This document shows, in pieces, positions 40,599 to 51,157 of a DNA stretch of 64,000 nucleotides; the first letter of the stretch is position 1, and each line of letters starts with the position of its first letter. The translations under genes and the position numbers were made by a program. The stretch lies in assembly GCA_963774155.1 (NCBI GenBank), contig CAVZDW010000001.1:89023-153022 (forward strand), in the 5' to 3' direction. This stretch comes from DASSUW01 sp963774155 (GTDB taxonomy: Bacteria; Actinomycetota; Thermoleophilia; Solirubrobacterales; Solirubrobacteraceae). Below the pieces are notes generated by a model. That model saw nothing but the letters and a program-made list of their open reading frames with translations. It did not search any database and was not told the DNA's origin.

Positions 40599-42332
40599 AT
40601 GAGCGGCCTTCGTCGCGCGCTCCTCGGGCTCCTGATCGCCGGCCTCGTCCTGGGCCTGGCGGCGCTCGCGCTCGTCACCACGAGTCCCCGGTCGTTCAGC
40701 ACGGCGGAGGTGGTGCTCGCGGCCATGCTCGGGTGGGGGTTCATCTTCGCCGGGCTCTACGCCTGGTGGCGGCGGCCGGACAACCGCGTCGGCGCGCTGA
40801 TGACGCTGGTCGGGTTCCTGTGGTTCTTCGGCGCCCTGGAGAGCGCGCAGGCCGCCTGGGCCTACACGGCCGGGCTCGCACTCAGCGCGCTCTGGATCGG
40901 GGCGCTCGTCCACATGCTGCTCGCGTTCCCGACCGGCCGCGTGGCCGCCGGGCTCGAGCACCGGCTCGTGCTCCTGGGCTGGCTCGCCACCTCCGTGCTG
41001 CCGCTCGTCGGGCTGCTCGTCCTGGCCGAGCCGGCCGACTGCCGCGGCGACTGTCCCGACAACGTGCTGCTCGTCTGGGACGACGCGACCGCCGCGGACA
41101 TCGTGGAGGGCGTCGGCGTGGTGATGACCGTCGCGGTGCTCGCCGCGCTCGCCGTCGTCCTCATCCGCCGGTACCGCGGCTTCGGCCCGGTCCAGCGGCG
41201 CGCCATGAGCCCCGTCGTCTGGACCGGCGCGGCGATCGCCATCTTCGGCGTGCTCACGGTGATCCCGGCGGCCATGGGCGCCGACGACGTGTCGAGCGCC
41301 GCCGACGGGGTGCTGCTCATCCTCATCATCTCGCTGCCCTTCGCGTTCCTGCTCGGGCTGATGCGGTCCAGCCTCTCGCGGGCGGGCGCCGTGAGCGTCC
41401 TCTTCGAGCGGCTCGGCGGCGCCAGCGCGCGCGACGCCCTGGCCGAGGCGCTCGGCGACGACACGCTGCAGCTCGCCTACTGGCTGCCGGAGCAGGGCCG
41501 CTACGTCGACGCCCAGGGCCGCACGGTCGAGCTGGCCGGCGCGGTCACCGAGATCGAGCGCGACGGCGCGCCGGTCGCCGCGATCCTCCACGACCCGGCG
41601 CTCGGCGACGAGCCCGAGCTCGTGCGCACGGCCGGCGCCGCCGCCGCGCTGGCGCTCGAGAACGAGCGGCTCACCGCCGAGGTCCGCGCCCGCTACGAGG
41701 AGCTGCGCGCGGCCAGCGCGCGCCTCGTCGCCGCGGGCGACGCCGCGCGCCGCAAGCTCGAGCGCGACCTCCACGACGGCGCCCAGCAGCGGCTCGTCAG
41801 CCTCTCGATCACCCTCAACCTGGCGCGCAAGCAGATCGAGCCGGGCACCAAGGTGGCGGCGCTGCTCGACAGCGCGGCCAGCGAGCTCACGGCTGGTCTC
41901 TCCGAGCTGCGGGAGCTGGCCCGGGGCATCCATCCCGCCGTGCTCACCGAGCGCGGGCTCGACCCGGCGCTCGCGGGGCTGGCCGCCCGCGCGCCCCTAC
42001 CGGTCAGGGTCACCACCGCGGACCTGGAGGATCTCCCGCCGGCCGTCGAGGCCGCCGCCTACTTCGTGGTCATGGAGGCGCTCACCAACGTGGCCAAGTA
42101 CGCGTCCGCCAGCACCGCCGAGGTCACCGTGACGCGGCAGGACGGCCACGTGGTCGTCGGCGTGCAGGACGACGGCATCGGCGGCGCCGACCCGGCGGGC
42201 GGCTCCGGCCTGGCCGGGCTCGCCGACCGCGTGGCCGCACTGGGCGGGCGCCTCCACGTGGAGAGCCCGCCCGGCGGCGGGACCGTCGTGCGGGCGGAGA
42301 TGCCCGCACGACGATCCGGACTAGCTAGTTGA
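40599..42332 (+). CDS. Membrane sensor histidine kinase, NarL type
   Basis: A 577-residue kinase with about seven N-terminal transmembrane helices (residues 5-260), then a GAF-like/linker region and a coiled coil. The HisKA_3 phospho-acceptor ERDLHDGAQQRLVSLSITL is near residue 390, with HATPase motifs VMEALTNVAKYASA and DDGIGGADPAG. The polytopic sensor resembles actinobacterial 7TM-type kinases that sense a membrane or lipid signal. It follows the copper-protein gene by nine bases. No regulator gene is adjacent; the single-domain and LuxR-type regulators at 9.5-11.5 kb are candidate partners. Confidence 0.9.
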   Translation: MSGLRRALLGLLIAGLVLGLAALALVTTSPRSFSTAEVVLAAMLGWGFIFAGLYAWWRRPDNRVGALMTLVGFLWFFGALESAQAAWAYTAGLALSALWIGALVHMLLAFPTGRVAAGLEHRLVLLGWLATSVLPLVGLLVLAEPADCRGDCPDNVLLVWDDATAADIVEGVGVVMTVAVLAALAVVLIRRYRGFGPVQRRAMSPVVWTGAAIAIFGVLTVIPAAMGADDVSSAADGVLLILIISLPFAFLLGLMRSSLSRAGAVSVLFERLGGASARDALAEALGDDTLQLAYWLPEQGRYVDAQGRTVELAGAVTEIERDGAPVAAILHDPALGDEPELVRTAGAAAALALENERLTAEVRARYEELRAASARLVAAGDAARRKLERDLHDGAQQRLVSLSITLNLARKQIEPGTKVAALLDSAASELTAGLSELRELARGIHPAVLTERGLDPALAGLAARAPLPVRVTTADLEDLPPAVEAAAYFVVMEALTNVAKYASASTAEVTVTRQDGHVVVGVQDDGIGGADPAGGSGLAGLADRVAALGGRLHVESPPGGGTVVRAEMPARRSGLAS

Positions 42333-44088
42333 GGGACGTGAAGGTCAGGTCCCAGGCGGCGTTGGACTGGCTGACCACGCCGTTGACGTTCGTCGAGCGC
42401 AGCATCGGCTGCTTGTCCCACAGCCACGGGATGGCCGCCGCCGTCTCGGTGAGCGCCTTGTCGACCTCGCCCCACGCGGTCGCGCGTTCGGCGGGATCGT
42501 TCACGACCTCGGCCTCGTCCATCATCTTGTTGATCGCCGGGTCGTCGAGGAGGGCGAAGTTCGAGTTGCCCTCCTCGAGGATGTTCTTGCCGTTGAACAC
42601 CGGGTTGAGCAGCGTCTCCGCGTCGGCGAAGTCCTTCAGCCAGCCGACGCTCGGGCAGATGTCCGGCTGGTTGGTCGGCACCTGGCAGAACTTCGTGTAC
42701 ATCGAGTCGCGCACGACGTACTTCATGTCCACCTTGAAGCCGAGCTTCTCGAACTGCGCCACGGCGACCTGCGAGACGTTCTTCTGCTGCGTGGCGTTGT
42801 CCGACACGCCGGTGAACGTCTTGCCGCCGTCGTACATGCCGGAGGCGTAGCCGGCCTTCTTCATGTACTCCTTGGCGAGCTCGAGGTCGCCCGACTCGTT
42901 GGCCATGAAGTCGACGCCCGGCCCTGCCTCGCCGCCGGCCTCTTCGAAGCCCGGCTGGCCCGGCGGGATCCAGTGCGTCGGGATGTCGCCGGTGATCGGG
43001 CCGCCGAACGCCTGCCGCAGCGCGGTCTTGTCGAACGCGGCGTTGAGCGCGCGCCGGACGTCCGGGTTGTCGAACGGCTCGACGTCCGTCCTGAGCGCGA
43101 TATAGCGGAAGCGCCCGGTCGGCGGGGTGAGGACCATCTGGTCCTTCTGGTCGCCCTTGGACACGCTGGACAGGATCGTCGCCGGGAGCTGGAAGTCACC
43201 CGAGACCTGCGACTCGCCCTCGAGGATCTGCCGCGAGGCGACGTCGGGGTCGTTGCCCTCCTTGATGGTGATCGAGTCCAGGTAGGCCGGCTTGTAGTCG
43301 GTCGACGCGTCCCAGTTCGGGTTGCGCACGAGCTTGATCTCGGAGCCCGGCGTGTAGCCGGTGAGCTCGCCCGTGGTCTCGTCGTGCTCGATCATGTACG
43401 GGCCGGTGAAGGCCTGGAAGTTGCCGTAGTTGGACGGCGTCTTGGCGTCGTACTTCTGGGCGACCTCCTTCGGCACCGGCGCCGAGGCGGGGAGCGCCAG
43501 AGCGCCGGCGAAGATCGCGCCGCGCGGGCGGGCGAGCTTGAAGACGATGGTCTGGTCGTCGGGCGTCTCGATGCCCGAGATGTCCTTGGCCTTGCCGCTC
43601 GTGTACGCCTCGAGGCCCTCGAGGTCGCTCATGTAGGCGCCGACGTAGGGGCCCGCGACCTCGGGCTTGAAGCCGCGCTCGATCGCGTACTTGACGTCCG
43701 CCGAGGTGACCTCGCGATCGACGGGCGGGGCGAACTTCACGCCCGTGCGGATCTTCACCGTGACGGTCTTGCCGTCGCCCGAGATCTCCGGCGCATCCTC
43801 GGCGAGGTCCGGCTCGGGAGTGATCGCGTCGTCGGGCTTGAACGAGTAGAGCGGGCGCTGCGTCGCGTAGGCGACGAGGAAGCCGTACTGGTAGTAGGTC
43901 GCACCGGGGTCGATCTTGTCGACGTCGGCGGCGTAGAGCACGGTCAGGTCGCCGCCCTGCTTCGCCTCCTGCTGCCCGGTGTCGCCCGACTGCGCGGGCT
44001 CCTCAGACCCGGAGTCGTCGTCGCCGCCGCAGCCGACGACAAGGGCAAGGGCGAACGCGGCCGCCAGGGCCAGAACAACACGTCTCAC
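42325..44088 (-). CDS. ABC transporter solute-binding lipoprotein (family 5, peptide/nickel type)
   Basis: A 587-residue extracytoplasmic solute-binding protein. The signal peptide ends in lipobox VVGC (Cys near residue 19) followed by an acidic Ser/Glu/Gln linker. Typical family-5 motifs are GGDLTVLYAADVDKIDPG, SADVKYAIERGF, DNPDVRRALNAAFDKTALRQ and AIPWLWDKQPML. These bind oligopeptides, nickel or opines. The start is GTG 44088 after GGAGG. No permease or ATPase genes are adjacent, so it is an orphan binding protein. Its 3' end converges with the NarL-type kinase (8-bp overlap). Confidence 0.9.
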   Translation of the reverse strand: MRRVVLALAAAFALALVVGCGGDDDSGSEEPAQSGDTGQQEAKQGGDLTVLYAADVDKIDPGATYYQYGFLVAYATQRPLYSFKPDDAITPEPDLAEDAPEISGDGKTVTVKIRTGVKFAPPVDREVTSADVKYAIERGFKPEVAGPYVGAYMSDLEGLEAYTSGKAKDISGIETPDDQTIVFKLARPRGAIFAGALALPASAPVPKEVAQKYDAKTPSNYGNFQAFTGPYMIEHDETTGELTGYTPGSEIKLVRNPNWDASTDYKPAYLDSITIKEGNDPDVASRQILEGESQVSGDFQLPATILSSVSKGDQKDQMVLTPPTGRFRYIALRTDVEPFDNPDVRRALNAAFDKTALRQAFGGPITGDIPTHWIPPGQPGFEEAGGEAGPGVDFMANESGDLELAKEYMKKAGYASGMYDGGKTFTGVSDNATQQKNVSQVAVAQFEKLGFKVDMKYVVRDSMYTKFCQVPTNQPDICPSVGWLKDFADAETLLNPVFNGKNILEEGNSNFALLDDPAINKMMDEAEVVNDPAERATAWGEVDKALTETAAAIPWLWDKQPMLRSTNVNGVVSQSNAAWDLTFTSLN

Positions 44089-44187
44089 TATGAACCTCCC
44101 CTTCGAGTTGCGGCGGAGCGTAGTCCCGCCGTCGGCGGCGGTCGACCGCCGCGCGCACCCGCGAGTAGGGCAGGTAACCCCGATGTG

Positions 44188-44636
44188 TCAGTCGGAGCGG
44201 TGAGGCAGCTTGACCACCGAGACGAAGAACTCGTCGATCTGCCGCACCACTTCGATGAATCGCTCGAAGTCCACGGGCTTCGTCACGTACGCGTTGGCGT
44301 GGAGGTCATAGCTGCGCAGCACGTCCTCCTCCGCCTTGGAGGTGGTCAGCACGACGACCGGGATGGAGCGCAGCTCGGGGTCGCTCTTGACCTCGGCCAG
44401 CACCTCGCGCCCGTCCTTGCGGGGCAGATTGAGGTCGAGCAGGATGAGGTCCGGCCGCTCGGCCGTGCGGTGGGCACCCTCGCGACGCAGGAACTCGATC
44501 GCCTCCACGCCGTCCGACACGACGGCGAGGTTGTTGTGGACCTTGTTGTGCTCGAACGCCTCGCGGATGAGCAGGACGTCGCCGGCGTCGTCCTCGACGA
44601 GCAGTACGTCGATCGGGTCGTAGGGGTCGAGCGAGC

Positions 44637-44640
<4 letters not shown>
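44188..44640 (-). CDS. Rcp1-like single-domain response regulator
   Basis: A 150-residue receiver of the Rcp1/phytochrome-partner type: VLLVEDDAGDVLLIREAF, phospho-Asp in LILLDLNLPRKDG (near residue 70), Thr in VVVLTTSKAEEDVL, Lys in AYVTKPVDFERFIE. Such regulators normally accept phosphate from kinases with a phytochrome-like HisKA, as encoded immediately upstream with an ATGA overlap. It is the ninth and last gene of the chain that starts with uraD. Confidence 0.9.
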
Positions 44641-46138
<1,498 letters not shown>

Positions 46139-46142
<4 letters not shown>

Positions 46143-47332
46143 CGCTCGACGAGCAGGAGCGCGGCGGCGTCGTCGAGCAGCGGGCCGCCGTTGTGCTCCT
46201 CGGCGCCGACCACGACCTGCCGGAGCAGGGCCCACGGATCGGCTCCACCGCGGCGGGCGATCGTGACCAGCTCCGCCAGCCCTTCCTCGCCGAGCCGCCC
46301 GTCGCCGCGGCGGCCCTCGAGGAGGCCGTCGGTGTAGAGGAGCAGCGCCCAGCCCTCGGGGAGCTCGACCGTCTGCGGCGCCCACGCCGCGTCCTCGATC
46401 ACGCCCAGCGGCGGGCCCGGTCGCTCCAGGCGGACCGGCTGGATGGCGTCCGGGGTCAGCACGAGCGGGGGCGGGTGCCCGGCCACGCGCAGCACGGCGG
46501 AGCGCCGGTCGGGCGCGACGGTCGCCATGCACAGGGTGGTGAACACGCTCTCCTCGTGGCGCTCGTGCTCGAGGATCTCCTCGAGCGTCGACAGCAGCGT
46601 GTCGACCGGGCTGTGAGCCAGGATCAGCGTGCGCCAGGCGACGCGCAGGCACACGCCGAGCGCCGCCTCGTCCGGACCGTGGCCGCAGACGTCGGCGATC
46701 ACGGCGTGGACGGTGCCGTCGGCCTGCTCGACGGCGTCGTAGAAGTCGCCCCCGAGGAGCGCGCGGCGGCGGCCCGGCTGGTAGTGGGTGGCGAGGTTCA
46801 GCGCGGCGTCGGAGACCAGCGGCGTGGCGAGCAGGCCGCGCTCCAGGCGGGCGTTCTCCGCCGCGTGCAGCCGCGCGGCCTGCAGCTGCTGCTGGACCTG
46901 CTCGGCGCGCCGGCGCTCGATCGCGTAGCGGATGGCGCGGCCCAGCAGCGGGCCGTCGACCTGGCCCTTGACGAGGTAGTCCTGGGCGCCCGCGGCCACC
47001 GCCTCGGCGCCGCGCACCTCGTCGTCGAGGCCGGTGAGCACGATGATGGCCGGCGCCTGGTCGCGGGCGAGCAGCCCGCGGAGCGCCTCGAGGCCCGAGG
47101 CGTCCGGCAGCGCGAGGTCGAGCAGCACGCAGTCCGTGACGTCGAGCGCCGGCGAGGCGGCCTCGGCCAGCGTGTGGGCGCGCCGCAGCGTGAGCGGCGT
47201 GCGGGAATCGACGAGGAGGTCCTCCACGAGCAGGGCGTCGGCGTCGTCGTCCTCGACGAGCAGCACCCGCATCGGTGCGGCGGTCGCAGGCTCGAAGGCC
47301 TGCGCGATCGCGTCGGGAATCGTTTCCCTCAA
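46139..47332 (-). CDS. Response regulator with PP2C-type (RsbU/SpoIIE) phosphatase output
   Basis: A regulator of about 397 residues: receiver (MRVLLVEDDDADALLVEDLL, Asp in CVLLDLALPDASG, Lys in DYLVKGQVD), a coiled linker, and a SpoIIE/PP2C phosphatase domain (LGGDFYDAVEQADG, VIADVCGHGPDEAALG, LLYTDGLLEGRRGD, with the metal-binding Asp residues). Such proteins dephosphorylate anti-anti-sigma factors in partner-switching cascades. The TTG at 47332 overlaps the DUF3830 stop (TTGA) and starts LRETIPDAIAQAFE; ATG 47273 is the alternative. An RsbW-like kinase at 17893-18291 is the kind of partner expected. Confidence 0.88.
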
Positions 47333-47742
47333 CCTTTGGTCTCGAACAGCACGTCCTGCGCACCTTCCCACAAGACGAGGCGGCCAAGGTCCCGAAGCTG
47401 GTCGGCGCCCTCCGTGACGGTCAGGAAATGGTTGCCCGCCAACTGGCCGACGATGCTCGAGAAATGTGTCCCGCCATAGGGGAAGAGGATCTCGGTCTCG
47501 CTGTAGCCGCCCGGGTAGAGGAGGATCTCGCCCGGCGCGGGATGACTCGTGTGGTTCTCGAACGTCACGTTGGTCTGGAGGTCGCCGAGCGGGATCCAGG
47601 CCGATTCCCCGCTCCAGCGGACGTGGATGATCTTGTTGCGGAAGGGGAGGAGCTGCTCGAAGGCCGCGCGGGTCTTGGGTGCGGCCTCGACCCAGTCGGC
47701 GCCGAACGCGAACGGGCCGGCGGTGATGCGCAGGTCGCTCAT
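47329..47742 (-). CDS. DUF3830 (cyclophilin-like fold) protein
   Basis: A 137-residue beta-rich protein: RITAGPFAFGADWVEAAPKT, ALLPFRNKIIHVRWSGE-like strand (LLPFRNKIIHVRWSGE), HTSHPAPGEILLYPGGYSET and GNHFLTVTEGADQLRDLGR. This matches DUF3830, a family with a cyclophilin-like barrel and no established reaction. It lies between allantoinase (ATGA overlap) and the PP2C regulator (TTGA overlap) in the urate operon. That position makes a role in ureide breakdown or in binding a ureide metabolite plausible; this is inference. Confidence 0.75.
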   Translation of the reverse strand: MSDLRITAGPFAFGADWVEAAPKTRAAFEQLLPFRNKIIHVRWSGESAWIPLGDLQTNVTFENHTSHPAPGEILLYPGGYSETEILFPYGGTHFSSIVGQLAGNHFLTVTEGADQLRDLGRLVLWEGAQDVLFETKG

Positions 47743-48992
47743 GTGTCTCCTCTCGGGGTGATCAGGCGCCCGCGGGGCGAGCCGCCGCGGACCAGGGTGC
47801 GGACGACCCGCGGGAGCGGGCGGCCCGCGAACGGGCTGAGCTTGTGACGGTCCTGCAGCTCGGGGGCTCGGCGCTCGCGCAGGTCGACGAGCGTCAGGTC
47901 CGCGTCGGCGCCCGGCTCGAGGCGGCCCTTGGGGAGGCGGAGCCGCTTGGCCACGTTCTCGGAGGTCAGCGCCGCGGCGGTCTGGGGCGGCAGGCGCTCG
48001 AGCAGGAGCCCGAGCGTCGTCTGAACGCCGGCGATGCCGCCCCAGGCGGCGGTGAACGGCTGGTCCTTGAGCGCGGGCGGGCACGGCGAGTGGTCGGAGG
48101 CGACGAAGGCGATCCGGCCGGCCTCGGCGTGGCGCCACAGCGCCTCCCGATCGGCGGCGCCGCGCAGCGGCGGCGCGCACTTCGCGCGGGTGCCGAGCTC
48201 GTCGAGGTCGTCCTCGGTCAGCATCAGGTAGTGCGGGCAGGTCTCGCACGTCACGCCCTCGGCCCGCGCCACCAGCTCCACGCCGGCGCCGCTGCTCACG
48301 TGCACGACGTGGAGCGAGCAGCCCGTCTCCCGCGCGATCGCGATGGCCACCTCGATCGCCTCGAGCTCGGCCTCGACCGGCCGCGAGGCGACGAAGGCGC
48401 GCCAGTCCGTGCCGTCCGGCGTCGTGAGCCGTGCCGGGCGCTCGGCGTGGACCGCGACCGGGAGGCCCAGCGCGGCGGCCTTGGCCATCCCGGCGTGAAG
48501 GGTGTCGTCGTCGGCGGCCCGGAAGTCCTCGATCCCGCTGTCGCACATGAAGGCCTTGAAGCCGACGACGCCGCGCTCCGCGAGCTCCTCGAGGTGGTCC
48601 AGGTTGTCCGGGGTGAGGCCGCCCCAGAGCGCGAAGTCGACCACGGAGGAGGCCTCGGCCGCCTCGACCTTGGCGTCGAAGGCCGCGCCGTCGAGCGTGG
48701 GCGGGTGCGCGTTGAGCGGCATCTCCACGCACGCGGTGCCGCCGCCGGCCGCCAGCGCACGGCTGCCGGTGGCCCAGCCCTCCCACTCGGTGCGGCCCGG
48801 CTCGTTGAAGTGCACATGGGCGTCGATGACGCCCGGGAAGAGGTGCAGGCCGCGGGCGTCGAGCTCCTCCCGGCCCTTCAGGTCCGGGCCGATGGCCGCG
48901 ATCTTCTCGCCCTCGACGGCGACGTCGGCGACGACGCCGAAGACGCCCGGGAGCACGACGGTCGCCTCGCGGATGACGAGGTCAGACGGCAC
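47739..48992 (-). CDS. allB: Allantoinase
   Basis: A 417-residue cyclic amidohydrolase that opens (S)-allantoin to allantoate. Metal ligands are visible in the expected order: GVIDAHVHFNEPGRTEWEG (HxH, near residue 57), the carboxylated Lys in GVVGFKAFMCDSG (near residue 147), VAVHAE (His), HVVHVSSGAG (His) and ASDHSPCPP (Asp). The GTACVEMPLNAHPPT motif is typical of allantoinase rather than dihydroorotase or hydantoinase. The start is GTG 48992, overlapping the allC stop by 11 bp; the stop overlaps DUF3830. Confidence 0.9.
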   Translation of the reverse strand: MPSDLVIREATVVLPGVFGVVADVAVEGEKIAAIGPDLKGREELDARGLHLFPGVIDAHVHFNEPGRTEWEGWATGSRALAAGGGTACVEMPLNAHPPTLDGAAFDAKVEAAEASSVVDFALWGGLTPDNLDHLEELAERGVVGFKAFMCDSGIEDFRAADDDTLHAGMAKAAALGLPVAVHAERPARLTTPDGTDWRAFVASRPVEAELEAIEVAIAIARETGCSLHVVHVSSGAGVELVARAEGVTCETCPHYLMLTEDDLDELGTRAKCAPPLRGAADREALWRHAEAGRIAFVASDHSPCPPALKDQPFTAAWGGIAGVQTTLGLLLERLPPQTAAALTSENVAKRLRLPKGRLEPGADADLTLVDLRERRAPELQDRHKLSPFAGRPLPRVVRTLVRGGSPRGRLITPRGDT

Positions 48993-50076
48993 GCAGGAAG
49001 CGCTCCAGGGCCTCGATGGCGACCGCGACGTCGGCCTCCTCGACCGACTCGGCCGGGTTGTGGCTGATGCCGCCGGCGCAGCGGACGAAGAGCATCGCGG
49101 TGGGGGCGATGGAGGCCATCATCGCGGCATCGTGGCCGGCGCCGCTGGGCAGCCGGGTGGCGACGCCGAAGGCGTTCGAGAGCCGCTCGTCCATGGCGAC
49201 GGCCGGGCTGTCGCCCCCGTCGCGCCAGGTGACCTCGACATCGCGTCCGCGCCCGGCCTCCAGGCGCAGGGCCTCGAAGGTCGCCCGACGGGCCGCGTCG
49301 TCCGGGTGGCGCAGGTCGAGCGTGACGGTCACGCTTCCCGGGATCACGTTGCGGACGTTCGGCTCGACCTGCACGCGGCCGACCGTGCCGCCCGCGCGCT
49401 CGACGGCGAGGATCCACTCGGCGGCGGCGGTCAGCGCGTCGCGGCGGGCGTCCATGGGCACGGTGCCCGCGTGGCCGGCCTCGCCCGTGAAGGTGACCAG
49501 GGCGTGGCTCTGGCCCTGGATCGCCGTGACGACCCCGACCGGCTCGCCGAGCTTCTCGAGCACGGGGCCCTGCTCGATGTGGACCTCGACGTAGCCGAGC
49601 ACGTCCTCGCGCGCCGGGCCGGGGTCGCCGACGAGGTCGCCGAGGCGCACGTCGCCGTCGCGGCGGTCGCGCCAGGCCGGGTCGAATCGCCCGGTCATGG
49701 CCGACGAGCCGAGGTACGCCGTGCCGAAGCGCACGCCCTCCTCGTCGGAGAAGCCGACGACCTCGACGTCGCGGTCCACCCGCTCGACCGCCTCGAGCGC
49801 CACGAGCACCCCGAGCGGCCCGTCGTAGCGCCCGGCGTCGACGACCGTGTCGAGGTGCGAGCCGAGCATCAGCACCGGCCCGTCGCCGCGGCGCCCGATC
49901 AGGTTGCGCACCGGGTCCTCGCGCGTGGTCAGCCCGGCCTCCCGCATCCAGCCGGCCACGACCTCGTTCGCCTGCGCCATGGCCTCGGTCCCGAAGCGCC
50001 GTGTCAGCCGGTCCGGCTCCTCGCTGATCCGGCCGAGGACCGCGCAGCGCTCCAGCACGCGGGCCGCGCCGCTCAA
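48982..50076 (-). CDS. allC: Allantoate amidohydrolase (M20 family)
   Basis: A 364-residue di-metal M20 hydrolase that breaks allantoate to ureidoglycine/ureidoglycolate, CO2 and ammonia. Motifs: LMLGSHLDTVVDAGRYDGPLG (metal His and Asp, near residue 75), GFSDEEGVRFGTAYLGS (catalytic Glu pair), VEVHIEQGPVLE (metal His) and GAGHDAAMMA near residue 317. Carbamoylases such as N-carbamoyl-amino-acid hydrolase share the fold, but operon context favours allantoate. The start is TTG 50076 in a TTGA overlap with uraH. Slightly short versus 400-410-residue relatives. Confidence 0.87.
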   Translation of the reverse strand: MSGAARVLERCAVLGRISEEPDRLTRRFGTEAMAQANEVVAGWMREAGLTTREDPVRNLIGRRGDGPVLMLGSHLDTVVDAGRYDGPLGVLVALEAVERVDRDVEVVGFSDEEGVRFGTAYLGSSAMTGRFDPAWRDRRDGDVRLGDLVGDPGPAREDVLGYVEVHIEQGPVLEKLGEPVGVVTAIQGQSHALVTFTGEAGHAGTVPMDARRDALTAAAEWILAVERAGGTVGRVQVEPNVRNVIPGSVTVTLDLRHPDDAARRATFEALRLEAGRGRDVEVTWRDGGDSPAVAMDERLSNAFGVATRLPSGAGHDAAMMASIAPTAMLFVRCAGGISHNPAESVEEADVAVAIEALERFLRAV

Positions 50077-50378
50077 CTGCCCCGGTACGTGCTGTAGGAC
50101 CAGGGCGAGACGAGCAGCGGCACGTGGTAGTGCGCCCCGGGGTCGGAGATCGTGAAGCGCACCGGCACGCGGTCCAGGAACGCGCGCTCGCCGAAGTAGT
50201 CGCCGACCGCGAAGGTCAGCTCGTACTCGCCGGCCGGGGACGCGTCCAGGAGCCGCGCCCGCCCGTCCTCGTCCGTGGCGGCGGTGGTGAGCAGCTCGTC
50301 GCCGCGGCGCAGCTCGATCGTCACGCCGGCGGCGGGCACGCCGCGCGCCGTGTCGAGGACATGCGTGCTCAGGCTCAT
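50073..50378 (-). CDS. uraH: 5-Hydroxyisourate hydrolase
   Basis: A 101-residue transthyretin-like enzyme that hydrolyses 5-hydroxyisourate, the product of urate oxidase, to OHCU. Signature pieces are LSTHVLDTARGVPAAGV at the N-terminus, catalytic Arg in the RVPVRFTI strand region, HYHVPLLVSPWSYSTYRGS at the end, and the C-terminal YRGS tetrapeptide that separates this enzyme from vertebrate transthyretin. It is full length. ATGA overlap with the uox stop (50375-50378). Confidence 0.95.
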   Translation of the reverse strand: MSLSTHVLDTARGVPAAGVTIELRRGDELLTTAATDEDGRARLLDASPAGEYELTFAVGDYFGERAFLDRVPVRFTISDPGAHYHVPLLVSPWSYSTYRGS

Positions 50379-51157
50379 CGCGTGAGGGTCAGCGTGATCA
50401 GGCCCTGGGCCGGGAACGGGTCGGTGTACATGCGGCGCCCGTCCTCCTCGCCGACCGGGTCGCGCGTGTGGTTCTCGGCCGTGAACGAGAGCTCGGCGAT
50501 CTCGGGGTGGTCGGCCAGCAGCCGGGTGCCCATCTCGTGCACGAGGTGCTGGATCGACTCCGAGACGAAGTCGTCGAAGGTCCGCGCGAGGTGGTCGCGG
50601 ACGGCGAGCGAGTCGACGGCGTCTTCGGGGGAGGCGTAGCGCCAGTCGACGTCGAGCCGGATGAAGAGCGGGCGGTCCCCGCGCTCGGGGAGCGTCGTGT
50701 ACTCGTCGCGCGCGAAGCGCGTGAAGGCGCTGCCGCTGGTCTTGAGCAGCAGCAGGCCGTGGCGGCCGGCGGTGCTCGACCGCGGCCCCTCCGGCCCGAT
50801 CTCGACCGCCGCCACGCCGTGGTCGTCGCCCGAGCGGGAGAAGACCTTGCCGGCGACGCGGTCGAACCGGAGCTCCTTGCCGCTCACCCGGACGGCCTCC
50901 ATCACCGGGTAGGTCGCGAGCATCTTGGAGGCGAGGAAGGCGAGCAGGCTCTCGAGCGTGGCGCCCTCGTGGTGCAGCGACTCGCGCAGGATGAAGTTCT
51001 TCATCGTGTCGGTGGCCACGACGGCGGAGTTGTCGCCCTCCGTGTAGGCGGCGGCGAAGTTCTCGCCCAGCACCTCGACGCTGACCTCGCAGGCGAAGAC
51101 GTCGTCGCCCTGGATCCGGTGGACCGGCACCCGCAGCTTGCCGTAGGAGATCTTCAC
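50375..51157 (-). CDS. uox: Urate oxidase (uricase)
   Basis: A 260-residue cofactor-free uricase with two tandem T-fold domains. The catalytic Lys is in SYGKLRVPVHRI (near residue 5), the catalytic Thr in DNSAVVATDTMKNF (near residue 52), and the active-site His in FTAENHTRDP near residue 233. It converts urate plus O2 to 5-hydroxyisourate and H2O2. The start GTG 51157 overlaps the uraD stop in GTGA. The product passes to UraH (next gene) and UraD (previous gene). Shorter than fungal enzymes (about 300) because of loop losses. Confidence 0.93.
   Translation of the reverse strand: MKISYGKLRVPVHRIQGDDVFACEVSVEVLGENFAAAYTEGDNSAVVATDTMKNFILRESLHHEGATLESLLAFLASKMLATYPVMEAVRVSGKELRFDRVAGKVFSRSGDDHGVAAVEIGPEGPRSSTAGRHGLLLLKTSGSAFTRFARDEYTTLPERGDRPLFIRLDVDWRYASPEDAVDSLAVRDHLARTFDDFVSESIQHLVHEMGTRLLADHPEIAELSFTAENHTRDPVGEEDGRRMYTDPFPAQGLITLTLTR

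Noticed and set aside
47273..47328. PP2C regulator starting at ATG 47273
   Set aside because: Possible, but the TTG at 47332 gives the overlap pattern seen at the other junctions. Kept as an alternative rather than the main call.
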